A program made the translations under genes and the position numbers. 64,000 bases of DNA, taken from positions 19,516,057-19,580,056 of the forward strand of contig JAOANR010000002.1 of the NCBI GenBank assembly GCA_030278955.1, written 5' to 3'. Positions 9,819 through 22,264 of the stretch are shown piece by piece (within the stretch, counting starts at the first letter, position 1; each line of letters opens with the position of its first letter). This stretch comes from Hygrophila difformis (taxonomy: Eukaryota; Streptophyta; Magnoliopsida; Lamiales; Acanthaceae). The notes beneath the pieces were generated by a model. The model was given only the letters and a program-made list of their open reading frames with translations, was not told the DNA's origin and made no database searches.

Positions 9819-12312
9819 TGTAATACCCGTAAATTTTAGAATATAAAAATAGGAATTAATCCAATAGGAGAGAAGGTTTTGTTTCCGAGAACCCGTAGGC
9901 GCGAAAATGCACGGAAGTCAAGGGACGACGAATTAGAACTCGACGGACCAAAACCGACGGTCTTAAGTTTTCAAGCGTGAAATCGAATTGAGACGGAATA
10001 AATTTAGGATGAGAAGAATAATCCGGAAATGACCCGGAAAATTGAGCGCGGAAACGTGGAAGGATAGAAGTCCGAAAGAGAGGAGAAAAAGACCCGACGG
10101 ATCGGATCGCACGGACCCGCCCGGACCGCAGTCCAGGCGGGGACCGCGCGCTGGCCGGGCGGGGTTTGGCCAAAAGGCGCGCCAACCCCGCGTGGCTCCA
10201 CAGGTTTTGGCAACTTGCGCGTTTTCGGCGATTTCTTACCATAAATCGACCCCCCGACTTTGGAAAGCAGATTTTGGTCGAGGGGAAAGCTTTTAGGGCG
10301 ACCTAGGGCTGCCTCCCCACCCTTTTCATCAGTCACAAATCACCCTCCACTCTCCCCAAACTCTCCCAAGCCAAAACACTCTCCCGACGAACTTCCGACG
10401 AACTTCCGGCGACTTCCGGCAACCATCGACGACCATAGGAACGTGTAGATCAAGGTTTACACCCCTTAGATCGTTGGTAAGAAGTATCCAGATTCATCTA
10501 CTCGTTTTTATCTCCAATTTTTAATCTAACTTTCGAATATTGGACTTGTAATCACGTTCGTGATCGAAGGACGAAGAGAACGTGTGCAAGGATCCGTTCG
10601 TAGTGTTCTCGGACAAGCCGAGCAACCCTAGGACGACTCAAGAACACAAACACTGTAAGTTGAGCCTTCCATATCAATACGGGTGATTTAGGGGCGTCCG
10701 GTATAGGCGTAATTTAACGAAACGTAAAAATCGAAATTAAAAACCCCAACTTACGCAGTTTCTGAAATCGGCCTAAAACTCCTATTTCGAGGATTCAATC
10801 CGAGAAACTCAAAACTAGACTTTTAATCCTAACACATAAATATAGGTTGTGTAAAAATTTCAGACATTTTCGTTAACGTTTGCTATTTTAAATCGCATCG
10901 AGAAGAAACTGTTTTGACAAAACGTGTTTGAAATCTGCCTATGAACATGTCCAAACTTAGTGAGTCTATTTCTATATTTTGTAGTCCGATTTGATCTTTG
11001 CAATCTAAATGAAAGTTGTAGATAATCATGTCTAGTATATGTGGTTAAAATTTCAGAATTTTTGGAGTCCATTTGATATGTCAAAAAGCCAATTTTCCGA
11101 ACTGTGACAAATCTTTTTGAGACAGTAAACTGTTTCCGCATTAAACTTGATTTTTGACATGTTTCCTCAACTTATTTCGAGAAAGTTAAAAAACGAAAGT
11201 TGTTCGTTAGGGTGTTTTGCATAAACTGTGAAATTTTCAGATTTTTCGGACTTAAACCGAATTTTTAAATTGAAAAGGCGTAAACTGTGACGCCAAGATA
11301 CTTTTAAATCGAAGGATTTTGAAATTTCGAAACGAACGATCAAAGATTTGAAATACGATACATCTATACTTTTGAAAAACCCCGATACATTAAATCTAAA
11401 CGAAACATGAGATACTTAGGTGGAGGGTGAGTGCTCTGCAGGGTGCCCATCTAGCCTTTCTCTTCGGGCCTATAATGGACGAGGGAATTTGATGAGATAT
11501 TACGCCAATCGGCGGGAGATACATGGCCTACTCTCTTGGGTTGTCCGTATGGATTTCCCGAGGCTCCGGAGTGGTACTGGGTATGGCAGATACGGCTGCG
11601 GCCGCCGGATCACCGGCTAAACGAGATACTTACGAAACGGCTGCGGCCACCGGATCACCGGCTATACAAAACACTGAGAAATGGTTACGTGACGGGGAAA
11701 TAAAAGATTTAATATTTTTAAGTATTTATTTATTTTTGCATGTCTTTAAATTATGCTTTTAAATTATGTCTTTAAATTTCATATCATGACTAAATTGTTA
11801 TTGTGGATTAAATGCATGTTCAAGTACACAATTAAAATATTATTTCCTTTAAATTTTGTGAATGCATGTTAGGAGTGAAATTTTAAATTATCTAATGAAA
11901 TCCCTTTATTGTTATGTTAGGATCGACTTACTCAGTATTTTATATACTGATAAAAATTGTTGTTTTTATCTTTCTTTCAGAGTACGGAGATAATGCATAG
12001 CATGTGCATTTGGGGGATGGAATTATTAAACATTGTTTTATTGCTTTCATGATATTTGCATAACGGGCATGTAAATCCCGAGTTTTGGCCATGTCGGCCC
12101 ACTTTACATTTTCCGCTGCGACATATTATTACTACTACTATATGTGTGGATGATACTTATTATTATTTTTAAATAGATTCCGGACTTGTTTTTAAACCCT
12201 TTTGCAATACCTATAGCCTTGCATCTCTTTGGCAAGCCCGGAGAATCCGCGTCTTGCTAGAGAGATGTGGCGGTGACATCACGGCCTAGGTTATCAAATC
12301 CGGGGTGTTACA
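9819..12312 (+). repeat. Element A 3' LTR (complete, 2494 bp)
   Basis: Starts TGTAATACCCG after the PPT and ends GGGGTGTTACA at 12312. It holds the left 432 bp that are missing from the 5' copy in this window, including a G/C-rich promoter-proximal region (10090-10200). The intron-like segment is 10655-11980, exactly the same 1326 bp length as in the 5' LTR. The second GCGGCCGCCGG unit has one change (GCGGCCACCGG near 11643). Confidence 0.95.
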
Positions 12313-15300
12313 CTCCCTTTGCAACTTACTACAACAACTCTCAATTCTCTCTTTATTACTCCCATTTGTAATAACAAGATTTTTAACGAGAAATTCAAGA
12401 TCATGTTTCTTTTGCATACCGAAAGCGCACGGTATCAAGCTTGCAGTATTTATTTGATTTGTCGGGATCGTTCACTAGAGAGTTATACGATAGAAACATT
12501 TTTATAGCGCACAAATCATTAAAACATTAATATATTCTTGGTTATATGATGATTGATGGGTTTTATCTAAAACCTAATGCTGAAAATTAATATGTAGAAA
12601 TATCTAAAATGAAAGCGATAAAAGAATTTCCAGAAAAATATAGTAAAGGTAAGCATTAAATTGATGATAAAGATATGAATTCATGATTAATATGATAATT
12701 GCGAATTAGAGATTGTTGTGGACAGAAGGACAAAGAAAATGAAATAAGACTGATGCAGAAGTAGTCACGCTTTGTAATTATTGAATAATGCGCGAGCTCA
12801 AAGAATTTGTATAATTCCTTTATCAGAGATTGCTAAATCCTTTATGCCTTTGATCACTTTCCAAAGACGACTACTTGTGATCCAGTGTCATAACAATATC
12901 AGTACTGAAATCATGAGATACTTAACAATAAAAGATAATCGGTCAGACTTATCTTTTAGCATAAGCTTTTACAAATATCACTTAATCTGTTTCTTCCGGA
13001 TCCAGATTAAGCCATTGGAAACTCAGGGTCAGGTCCAACCAATCTAGAACTAGTCTGAACTTATTGTTTTTCTCTTATTATTCTGATAAGGATGTATCCG
13101 TACTCCTATCTTGAATGTCCTCTACAAAAACATAAAAAGCTGGTATTTAAATCTATTATCCAAGAGTTTTACGAGATTCAAGCTTCTCAAAATAATTCCA
13201 ACAAGTATTTATAAGAAATAATAGTCCTATAAGTATATCAAGTTAAAATTGCTAATCAAAGTTCTTGACTTATCTGGACTACTCAGATTTGTATAGATGC
13301 GTTGGTAGGAGAATTCACAGTAAATATTCCTAAATACTCATGACTTAACTCAGGATTAATGAAATTCTCTAAGTGCATAACTTCCTACTCATAGCATATG
13401 ATTTGTTTATCATAACAATCCTTGACCCCCGAAAGTTCTCTTCTAGACTCTCATTAATTCTTAAGACAAAAGATGATTTTTGAAACATCTTTCCCTTTTA
13501 AACGACATGTACTGAATGTCCAACTATAGAACATGTTTGTTCATCATTATCCTGAGTAAATGATGGTTTGCAAACTAATATCCTTATCCAATCTCAATGT
13601 GCTTATGACTGTAATGGCAACTAAATGATTATGAGTGGTATGTTTTATAGGAAAGCTGAAATACTCTGCTCAATCTGGAAAATATCCCAAAATCATATGG
13701 ATATAGATAAGTATTATATGTATAAAGAAACGATGAGGGTTCTGAATCCTCTAAGTAAAATGCTAGAGTGCTCCAAAAATATAGATTAGTAGCTAGACAG
13801 AATGTAGGGAATTACTTCCCTTAAAAAGGATTTGAGAATTAAGTCTGCAAAATATATGTCCAAAATAACTCGCAGTAAATTATCTTGAGGTTTAAAACTA
13901 TGAACATTCTAGTTTTCCACGCGCTATATTTGAACAGCGTAGAGGGAGTTATTATTCATAGAATGTTCCTCATATTCAAATAATACAGAGAATTGGAACT
14001 CCTCGCGATAAGATTCTTAAGAACACGACGAGATCGTTCAACTCCCTTTTATAAGCTAGGTGGTATAGATATATAGCGAGAGGTTATTTGGCTTCCTTAT
14101 GAAAAGGAACCAATTCTGATGCTGTCTCAGAATGCTCCCTCACTTTGTTCAAATGAACAAAGCGTGAGTTCTAAGTAAGCATTTTATAAAGCGTAAGAGT
14201 AAGGTAGATTCCTCGCCTCATTCCTATGCTGGAATAAAGCGAGAAAAAATTTATGCATGAAGGTAAATACTAAGTTGAAATGTTTCCAAAGATTCATCTC
14301 GCTATATTTACTTAAGAAATATGGCGAGACTCATCCCGAAGTAGTTTAGTTAAGCTCGCCAATTCAGAATTTTAGCTCTGAAAGATTATCACGCTATGTT
14401 TAACACTGCGTGGGTCTTTGAGAACATGGTAAGGATCATTTTGCTTAACCAACAGAAATGTTAATGGAATCAAAATCAAATTGAATTAAGAACCGCTCAA
14501 ACTAATTTCTTTAAAAGTTTTGCTAAGAACAATACCATGCTGGGCAGATACAGATTTCAGAATTTTAAGAAATGTGGATTTAAGAATAATTATGATTCAG
14601 AAAACACTAATAAGGAAGAATTTGAAGATATGAATTGCAAATTTCTAAAAAATTCAGAATCAAGCAATCTACCAAAGATTATATCATCTCTTCGCAAATT
14701 AAAAAAAAAACTAGAACAATAGACTCAAAACAGGATTTCTAAATCTCTAAATGATTACGAAAATTACAGATCGAGATTCTAAATTCTGATATGAAATTCA
14801 TCCTGAATTCAATCATCGTTCTAACTAATTCAGTTGTTCGATTAAAAGGTTAAGATTCCAAAAGAAAATATGCGATCTGAAACATGCTTTACCTTCATAC
14901 AATAGAAAATGTAAACAAAAAAAGAAACGAATACACCTGGAAATCTGAAACTCATCAGAAAATGTGAATTTGATTCGATGAACACGAAGAAAACAAGATG
15001 AATCGATCGTCATTGGAATGGAATGAAACACTTCCGATTGCAGAATTCTTCTCTCCAGGAGATTCTTAATCTAATCTATCAAACGAAATTTAAATCTAAT
15101 CTACTGATACAAAAACAAATCTAAAGAACATGAACAATTAATCGCAAGAACAGAATTTGAATCTAACTACCTACCTACGAAAAACTGTAAAAGTGAACAA
15201 GAAAATTATGAGACTGAAATCTGAACTCCTTCGGTTGCCTTGAGCTGAATCTAGGGCTCTATGTGTACAAAAATAACTGCCTCCCGTCCTGAAGATAACT

Positions 15301-15802
15301 ATCTTGCTCGCGGCTTAGTCAACTTACTCTCTCGCCTCACGCCTTGTTCTGTTCTCTTTCTTCAGCTTATTCCAACTTTCTTCTCACGTGATGTTAAATG
15401 ATCATTGCGTAGGCTTTCCAGTCCTGCATATGTTTCTTGAGTTTATCCGGGTTTCACCCTAAACTCCTCGCGATGTCTCTTTTCTTCACTCGCGATACAG
15501 GTGATCTTTTTCCAGACTTTGCCCTTCTCTCCAGGTTGTTCCTCGCAATATTTCTTCTCCACTTTCTCTGCTGAATGACAAAGCGAGGATCAGTTCTGGC
15601 AAGAACATAGCGCAAAATACTTCTATTTATTTACAACAATTTCAAGCTATTTCTTTGCATTTTAAACTCTTCGTCGGATCTTAAACTTTCCCTAATCCCA
15701 TGCAATTCTTTTCATATTTTATTCATTCTCAAGGGAAAAATGATCAGAAATTATCACTAGGACACAAATTTGGACGAATATGGCAGTCATGAATGTCTGT
15801 CA
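12313..15802 (-). repeat. Element F 3' LTR (lacks its last 28 bp because of element A)
   Basis: Direct copy of 49896-53385. In minus orientation the LTR starts TGACAGAC at 15802 next to the PPT; its far end is interrupted at 12313 by element A. It contains several short inverted motifs ending in CGC/GCG, for example CTCGC...GCGAG at 14298-14328 and 14212-14243, and a TTTGTTC/GAACAAAGCGTGAG hairpin at 14138-14167. The TATA box present in the other LTR (52852-52862) is missing here: TCTATTTATAGATGTG has become TCTATGTG near 15258. No gene is supported; the short frames in it are A/T-rich shadows. Confidence 0.88.
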
Positions 15803-15822
15803 ACACCATCCTCACATTTAGA
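15803..15822 (-). other. Element F polypurine tract
   Basis: On the minus strand TTCTAAATGTGAGGATGGTG runs straight into the LTR start at 15802. The same purine-rich sequence occurs twice more inside the element (21864-21882 and 21960-21978). Confidence 0.7.
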
Positions 15823-16953
15823 ACCACTTGTCCTCAAGTGGTAAGAAACTTGCAAAGTTTCAAAGAACGAGTCTAAATTGTAGCCTCCAAAACTTCAGAT
15901 TTATTGTAAGATATCTCTTGGATCATTGCCTTCTCTTTTCCAACTACTTCAAGCTTGACTCATTCAATCGATTGATGCTTCATACCTGACTATTAATCTC
16001 CCTGACCTCATAAAGATATTAACTAGAGTGATTTTCATTTTCATGAATTATTGTATTGTTCCTTAGCTAGTCAGATTTTCTCCTTTCATGCTCAATCCTG
16101 TCCAACTTATGTGCATATTTGTGCTTCTGAACCCTTTGCCAAAAATAAAGATGCTTTATATATATATATATATATATATCAAGGGGTGGTTTTCCGTGGC
16201 TTTCAATAGCTCGGTTTCACATTATTAGGAGGAATCTCATACCTGGCATTGCAGATGAAATTTTAACTCCCATACCCTTGACTCTGCTCTTTTTAGAGTT
16301 TTTCAACCCATAAGTCAGAGGGGCAGCTGTGCCAGCTACATATATCCACATTATTTTACCACGTTTGTTTCTGAAGTTTCCTTGTTCTGGCCTTAGATTC
16401 ATACTTCACTAATATACACACTCAGCTTTCAAGAGAAACTAGATTAGATCAATCTTTCTAACTTTGGTCCAATTTATTGATTATTGTATGTAAATCACTC
16501 AGGTTAATAAAATTACAAAGTCTTCAAACTATTTATCCAGTAATGACATTAATCAATCTCAAAGTTCTCAGCTTTCAATAGTTGTCAAGAGCGGCTCTGC
16601 ATGCAATCAAGATGTATAAGGGATAGTGTTTCTATCAACAACCACTTAGACTTAGTCTTCTACTTATTTAACAACTCTCTATCCCACTTGAGGTTCTAGT
16701 TCTGATTATCAAAATGTGCCTTAGATCATGCAGTTCTATCCTATAGAATGTTTCTGAACTTTAGCTTGAAAAGAATTAATTATATCCTAAGATCATGTGA
16801 TTCCTAAACAAGAGATAATTGCACAGATTCTAGAAAATAATAAAAAATCTAGTCTAGAAAACAGTGAATGGAAAATCAAAGTGAATATGTATAAGAGAGA
16901 GTTTTTGGATGCTTCCATGTTTTTGGAGAGAGGAATGTCCGCACTTTCTTTCT
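15823..16953 (-). other. Element F 3' untranslated region, non-coding
   Basis: About 1.1 kb between the env-like ORF remnants and the PPT. It contains a TA dinucleotide run (16157-16179) and no ORF with recognisable features. Confidence 0.6.
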
Positions 16954-18650
16954 TTATGCAGTCCCAGATGGACCTGCATAATCATTTGAATCTTTGGGCG
17001 GTGCAGAAGGGGGCTTCTTCAAATCTGAGACTAGGGTGGCAAGAATATCCACTAATCTTCTACTGTTTTGCTGTTCTTGCCTCCTCAGTTCCATCTCCCT
17101 TTCTCTTTCCAATCTCCTCTCTTCCAGTTCTTCTTTTCTTAGTCTCTCACATCTGTCCATTTCCTCTTTTCTCATTCTTTCCTGCCTTTCCCATTCTTCC
17201 CTTATGATTTCTCTATCTTTCCATCTTCCCCTTTCTGGCTTTTTCTCAGTTTGTATCCTTGCATGCTCTAGTTCTATGTTTTTCTGCTCCATTCCCTCTG
17301 TATATGCTTGTCTTCTGACATTCTCTTTACAAGTACTTCCAAGGACTGTGCAAAACTTTGAATTGAGGTGCTCATATTCTGAGATTCATCAACAGACACT
17401 GTATTTCTCATTGGCTGCCTTGGAAGTTGTGATGGTGCAGAAATATCTTCAAGCTCTTCATCCTCAGGAATTGCATTCAAAGTAGGGCATGCTGCTGAGA
17501 TTTTTGATCTGTTAGTTGCAGCTCTGGCCTGTGTTGACTTAGATTTTGAAGGAAGCTTTACTTGTTTTCCCTTAGGAGATGGAGCTTTGGATCCTGATCC
17601 TTCAGAAGTTTGTTCATCCAACTCTCGCAGTTGGTAGACTAATTCTCCTCTAAGTGTGTCAACTGGAAGTGGAATGGGAGGATCTATCTTTATGATTTCT
17701 TTCAAGAAAGGAACCATAGACACTCGTTGTTTCGCACAGAGTCTCATTATCAAATTAGGATATGCTAATGCTGCATCTTCTCCAACTCTAGATTTTATGA
17801 TATTTAGTACATGTTGCGCTGCACTACATTTCCTTCATGCCCAAATTAGTGCAAAACCATCAAATGTGCCATCAGATGGTCCTTGAAAATTAGTAGTTGG
17901 CATGAGCATTGAATAGTAGAAATCCAATGTTAGAAGATACCCAGTCTTCATATTCTTCAATGGAATTTTGTTCTGATCGGTTCCCCTGTTTGTTGAACAA
18001 AATCCCAATGTCATCCTCTTTGCATTGGTCAATTTATTGCCCTAAGTCTTCTTTCTCAAAAGTATTTTAAACCTGACTTCTGGTTGCTCTAATAGAGGTG
18101 CTTGAATTATCTCATTCAGGATCTCAACATTCACATGCACTGTTTTTCCTCTGATCCATGTGATTTCAGCCTCTACATCAAAGTTAGCATAGAATTCCCG
18201 AGTTAATTCCACAAAGCCACACTTATGGTTGTGTCTCATGAATGTGTCCCACTTATTAGTTCTTCTCCAGAAATTGATGCATTTATGATCCAGGTATTTG
18301 GCATGAAAACCTTTGTCTGGAACAACCATCTTGGACATACCCACATAATTTTCCAGTGCTTCTTCCTTTCCATTAATTTTGATTCTGATTTCCTCCTCTG
18401 TGAATTCAGTCTTTTTCTCAATGCTGTCAGGAATTGACAATCTTACTTTTGGGCTATTCTTTCCCCAATAGCTCAGAGGCATAAGTTCTGGCATCTTTTT
18501 TTCATTAGAAGATCCTTCAAAAGTATCTGATTCACTTCCTTCAGATTCATGTGCTTCTTCCTCATCATTTCCTGCATTTTCATTTCCTTCATCACTTGAC
18601 TGATTTTCTTCCTGTACCGGCTCTACATCTTCTTCTTGAGCTTCTAAATT
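16954..18650 (-). pseudogene. Decayed env-like / plant transposon protein ORF of element F
   Basis: Reads leftward in at least three frames. The first part is very acidic (Glu/Asp/Ser-rich, 18650-18500). Next comes a globular part with the pattern LTREFYAN...WIRGKTVHV...LNEII (about 18300-18080), which resembles the putative plant transposon protein domain (Pfam Transposase_32) found after pol in Athila-type elements. A Ser/Pro/Lys-rich linker follows (17753-17274), and then a highly charged Arg/Glu coiled coil (17292-16954) that closes with a stop. Stops or frameshifts separate 18042-18494, 17835-18032, 17274-17753 and 16954-17292. No signal peptide or convincing transmembrane segment is visible, so calling it an envelope protein would go too far. 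Confidence 0.6.
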
Positions 18651-19825
18651 TCATTGTGATGAAAGTTATCCATGTCTGATTCATGCATCAATGATGTACT
18701 TCTATCTATTCTTTCAGTTACCTCCAAAATTTGCTGGTTCAAGATTTCTGTGGGTTCCTCCTGTTCTGGTTCATTCAGAATAAGTGGAATCTCAATGGAT
18801 TCTGTGATAGCTATTCCCTGGCTTTCCAAATATTCTGCCAGTTTCCGTTTATGGTCTTCAATCCACACTGGATCCTGCATTCTAGAAATTGCTTTGTGAG
18901 CTACCTCATTTCTTACTGGAGATGGTAAGATCCACTGATTCGCTCGATTTTCATTCAAAGTTTGTGCCTTGATGCTTTGGTAAATACTCTGCCCAACATA
19001 GTATTTTCTTTGCTGTTTTTCTTTGGCATCATCTTCATACACAACCATCTGCTTTCTTGGTTTTCCTGATATTCATTTCTCTGGACTTTATCTCTATAAG
19101 CCTGAAGTGCTAGCAAACTTGGTTCCACTTTTTCTCCAGAATCCATCTGCTGATTCTCTATACTTAGCTCTTGTTCAAGCTTTTCTGCATATTCAACTGC
19201 TTGTTCCTTGGTGGTGTGAGCATTTCCTCCTTCTCTGGACAGTTTCCTGAACTTCTTAATCAATCATTCTAAAGATGAATTCATGTTTCCCACAGTGATT
19301 CCATGCAAATTTAAATCATAAAATTCTTCCAAATCTTTGATTGATTCTTCTTGAACTATATTCACTACTAATTCATTCACTTGATCTAAAACTTCTTGAT
19401 CAATTGAATCATTAGCCGAAGTTGGATTTTGTTCCAATTGGCTTGTCGCCCTCAGAAAGTTAATTTCCTTAGTGAAATCATCTTCCAATTTTTTGATCCT
19501 CTCCTTTTGCAGGCAACTCATACACATCCTGCTGACTCTCGAGTAATGTTTGGTTTACCTGCATCTGTTGTTCCTTATCATGTCCTTCTTAGTCCTCCTC
19601 TATATTACCTTCAGTTTGTTGAGGTTGGACAGTTAGATTCATCAGGTTTTGTGCTGCAGGTTCATATTCGACAATACATGATTTCCATCCATCTGGATCA
19701 ATATCTCCCAATTCTAGGTCATCAAAAGGTCCAAGTTCCTCATCTCCAGTGGATGCTTTAACTGAGTGACCAACTTTGATTTCTTCATCTCCTGTGTATG
19801 GAACTATTGCTTGCTGATCTCCCAT
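18644..19825 (-). pseudogene. Unrecognised acidic/charged ORF fragments of element F
   Basis: A chain of short minus-strand frames (19589-19825, 19264-19527, 18955-19263, 18644-19048) whose composition runs on from one to the next: Glu/Lys/Gln-rich, low Cys, no membrane segments. The last one ends at 18644, and the acidic region of the next ORF begins in a frame shifted by one at the same place, so these are probably parts of one ancestral protein with the 16954-18650 ORF. I do not recognise a domain. Confidence 0.45.
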
Positions 19826-19895
19826 AAGTGGTTTGACATTTTCCTCATCGAGCTGATGTCATATACCACAAATTTTGATTTTCTAGCCTTCATTT

Positions 19896-21815
19896 TTATT
19901 CTGTATTTTTTACAGGTTTTTCAGGCTCCTTTTCTTTCTGTTTTACCACCTCAGGAACGGGTTCTTGTTGCTTTTGAAATGCTTTTTCTTTTCTTTTATA
20001 CATAACAACTTCTTTCCCTCCTTGAGATGGTTGCAGCAACTCTTTATTTTTCTCCAAAACTTGATCTGACTCTGAGGTCGCTCTTTTCAATTCCATTATC
20101 TCTTTAATTGTTAATTCATTTTCATGTTTTCTTTTCTTTGTCGGCTGACTTTTTTTCCTAGCCTTCTGAACCTTTACTCTACTCCCACTCCCTTTCTTTG
20201 GTGCAACTTGTGGAGCTTCTTCTGAAGAGCTTGAGCTGGGAGTAGGTAATTTCCTCTTCCTGGTGGCTACTTTCTTCTTACCCTTATTCTTATAGGCTTG
20301 TATGGCTTGATCAACCTCTCTGTCTTTCTTCTTTTTCTCTTTCATATACTGATCAGCGAGATCCTTCAAACCTTGTTCAACTTCATCATTTTCTTCACCT
20401 ACATTCCTCAAAGCTAGGTCTAATTTCCGTTGTCTATCAATTCTCTCTTCTTCATCTGTACTTTCTTCATCATAAAACACTTTCCTTATATGAAAGTTCT
20501 TGCCTAGCCCCTTGAGCATAATATTCATTCCTTTTCTGTTCAAATACTTCTCATTCCATGCATCCCAATCATCTATGATTAGCTGCTGAATTTTTCCTTG
20601 AGTCTGGTCAGTATAGGCCCTGTGCTCCTTGTATGCATTTTCTCTGCACATATGATCATATCTCAAGTATTTCTTAATAAATTCCTTCTTTCTCTCCTGC
20701 ACAAGTCCATGGACATCTTGTTGAAGAGGTGGAGGCAGTCTCTTCATGATCTTATGTAGTCTGACTGTAATGAGAATATCTGCATCTCCTTCTATTATTA
20801 CTGGAGATGAAACTTTCCTATAATTTGTTATTGGCTCCAGTCCTTCATTTATGACCGAGTCTCTGAAAATGTTCCTGACAATCACTTGAGGTGTCTGTTT
20901 TGCATCTGATCTTTGCTTCATGTTTTTCCCCGTTCGTTCAGCCTCTCTTTCCTGAGCATCCTTAACCCATGCTTGTTGTTCAGGCATCAGATCAGCAAAA
21001 TTCTCCTGCGGAAATTCTTCATCTGGTTTCCTCACCAATCCTGGTTTAAGAAGCCTCTTTTTAAGATTCAGACCCTTGTTTCGTTCATTCATATTCCTTA
21101 TCCAGTTGTTTCTAGCATTTTGAATGGTCTGAAGGTGCTTAAGCCATTCCATCTTTCCTTGTCTGGCCTTTTTAAAATGGTGCTCGAGGTCATTCCTGAG
21201 ATTTATCCTTGCGCCAATGATCCTGTCTCTTGCTAAGTTTGTCTAGAAATCTTGCTCAACAGTTCATTTCTTGTTTAGTAATGCAGGGGGCATGTAAGCA
21301 GGAAGTGCCTGTTGTGGATCGTACACTTGAGCATTCCTGATTTCATTAAGCTTACAACAATGCTTAGTGAGCCTTTTTATATACTTAGGCAATGGTTGGG
21401 GGTCGAAATATTCTAACTCCAATCCTGCATGGTCCTTGGGATTTATAATCCTGTAACACTCTTGGTTCCATTCTGCTATACATTTCTTCTCCCTCTCTAG
21501 AAGCCTTTCCAATTTGACTTCTTTTGGAAAGTCTCCATCATTTTTAAGAGCCACCATCTGTAATTCCCAAAAATAAATCATCTTATTCCAGAATGCCTCT
21601 TCCAGGTCAATCAATTGTGATTCCCTTTCTTTGGAAGGTATATGTTGAATCATTAATGGGTTGATATAGAAAATTGGTGACGAGAAATCTGTATTCCCCC
21701 ATCCATAGCCTTTTTGGAGTTGTCTAATGAAGTTCTCAGTGTTCCTTTTATTCCAGATTGCTCTATCCCTTTTGCCTGATTCTATACTTCGAGCTTGAAG
21801 TTCTTCATAAGTCAA
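19896..21815 (-). pseudogene. Long Lys-rich ORF of element F with two in-frame stops
   Basis: The minus-strand frames 21815-21264 and 21152-19896 are the same frame, separated only by a TGA (21264-21266) and a TAG about 15 nt later; the coding pattern continues between the stops. Joined length is about 640 codons. The frame is open for about 90 nt further upstream without an ATG (a TTG sits at 21815). The N-terminal half is Trp/Arg/Lys-rich and globular-looking. The C-terminal third is low-complexity Lys/Pro/Ser with basic clusters such as RKRKL and KKRKHE that look like nuclear localisation signals. I do not recognise the family. Its position between the F-box array and the env-like ORF suggests an element-encoded accessory protein. 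Confidence 0.55.
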
Positions 21816-21863
21816 TTTATGAATCCTTTGAAGAAGACAAGAGAAATAGATTAAATCATAATT

Positions 21864-22002
21864 ACCATCCTCACATTTAGAGTGAAACTCTAAATGTGGA
21901 GATATGATTTAAAGACAAATTTAAATTCTTCTTTCATAGACCAATAAATAACCTTTCCTACCATTCTCACATTTAGAGTTTAACTACAATACTCTAAATG
22001 TG
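21864..22002 (-). repeat. Two internal PPT-like hairpins in element F
   Basis: ACCATCCTCACATTTAGAG (21864-21882) and ACCATTCTCACATTTAGAG (21960-21978) match the terminal PPT (15804-15822) in 17-18 of 19 positions. Each is followed by its own reverse complement, giving perfect 12-bp stems: 21872-21883 with 21887-21898, and 21968-21979 with 21991-22002. The 22003-22264 stretch beside them holds nothing I recognise. Confidence 0.6.
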
Positions 22003-22264
22003 AAGCTAATGATATTAGTTATAAGTTGTTGGAAAGACAAAACTATTGCTGAGGAAATCATACAAACATTGATCAGGCAAAACAAAACACACAAATTGTT
22101 CACATAACAAAATTATATAGAAAGAGTTCTGCAGTGATATTTAAAGTTTCAAAGACAGTAGAGCAAATACATAAAAGGGTCTTAGAGATAACGTTTCTAA
22201 CTCCTAGTACTAATTTCCATCCCCTATTTCTTCCCAGTCAGACCATTGATCTGATCAGTTAGAA

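Larger units (their letters stand above)
1249..12312 (+). mobile_element. Element A: Tekay-like chromovirus LTR retrotransposon, young, 5' LTR interrupted
   Basis: This is an LTR-PBS-ORF1-gag-pol-PPT-LTR element on the plus strand. The 5' LTR remnant (1249-3310) and the matching part of the 3' LTR (10251-12312) are both 2062 bp and differ by roughly 1 % by eye, so the insertion is recent. The first ~430 bp of the 5' LTR are missing here because element X inserted. The 3' LTR ends directly in the LTR of element F (12313 aligns with 49896), so A inserted into F. The expected 5-bp target copy on the left lies outside the window, so the duplication cannot be checked. Domain order gag-PR-RT-RNaseH-INT-chromodomain identifies a chromovirus, and the gag and pol are of Tekay/Del type. 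Confidence 0.93.

Noticed and set aside
16954..17485. Plus-strand Ser/Leu-rich frame at 16994-17485
   Set aside because: Antisense shadow of the Arg/Glu coiled-coil end of the env-like ORF on the minus strand.
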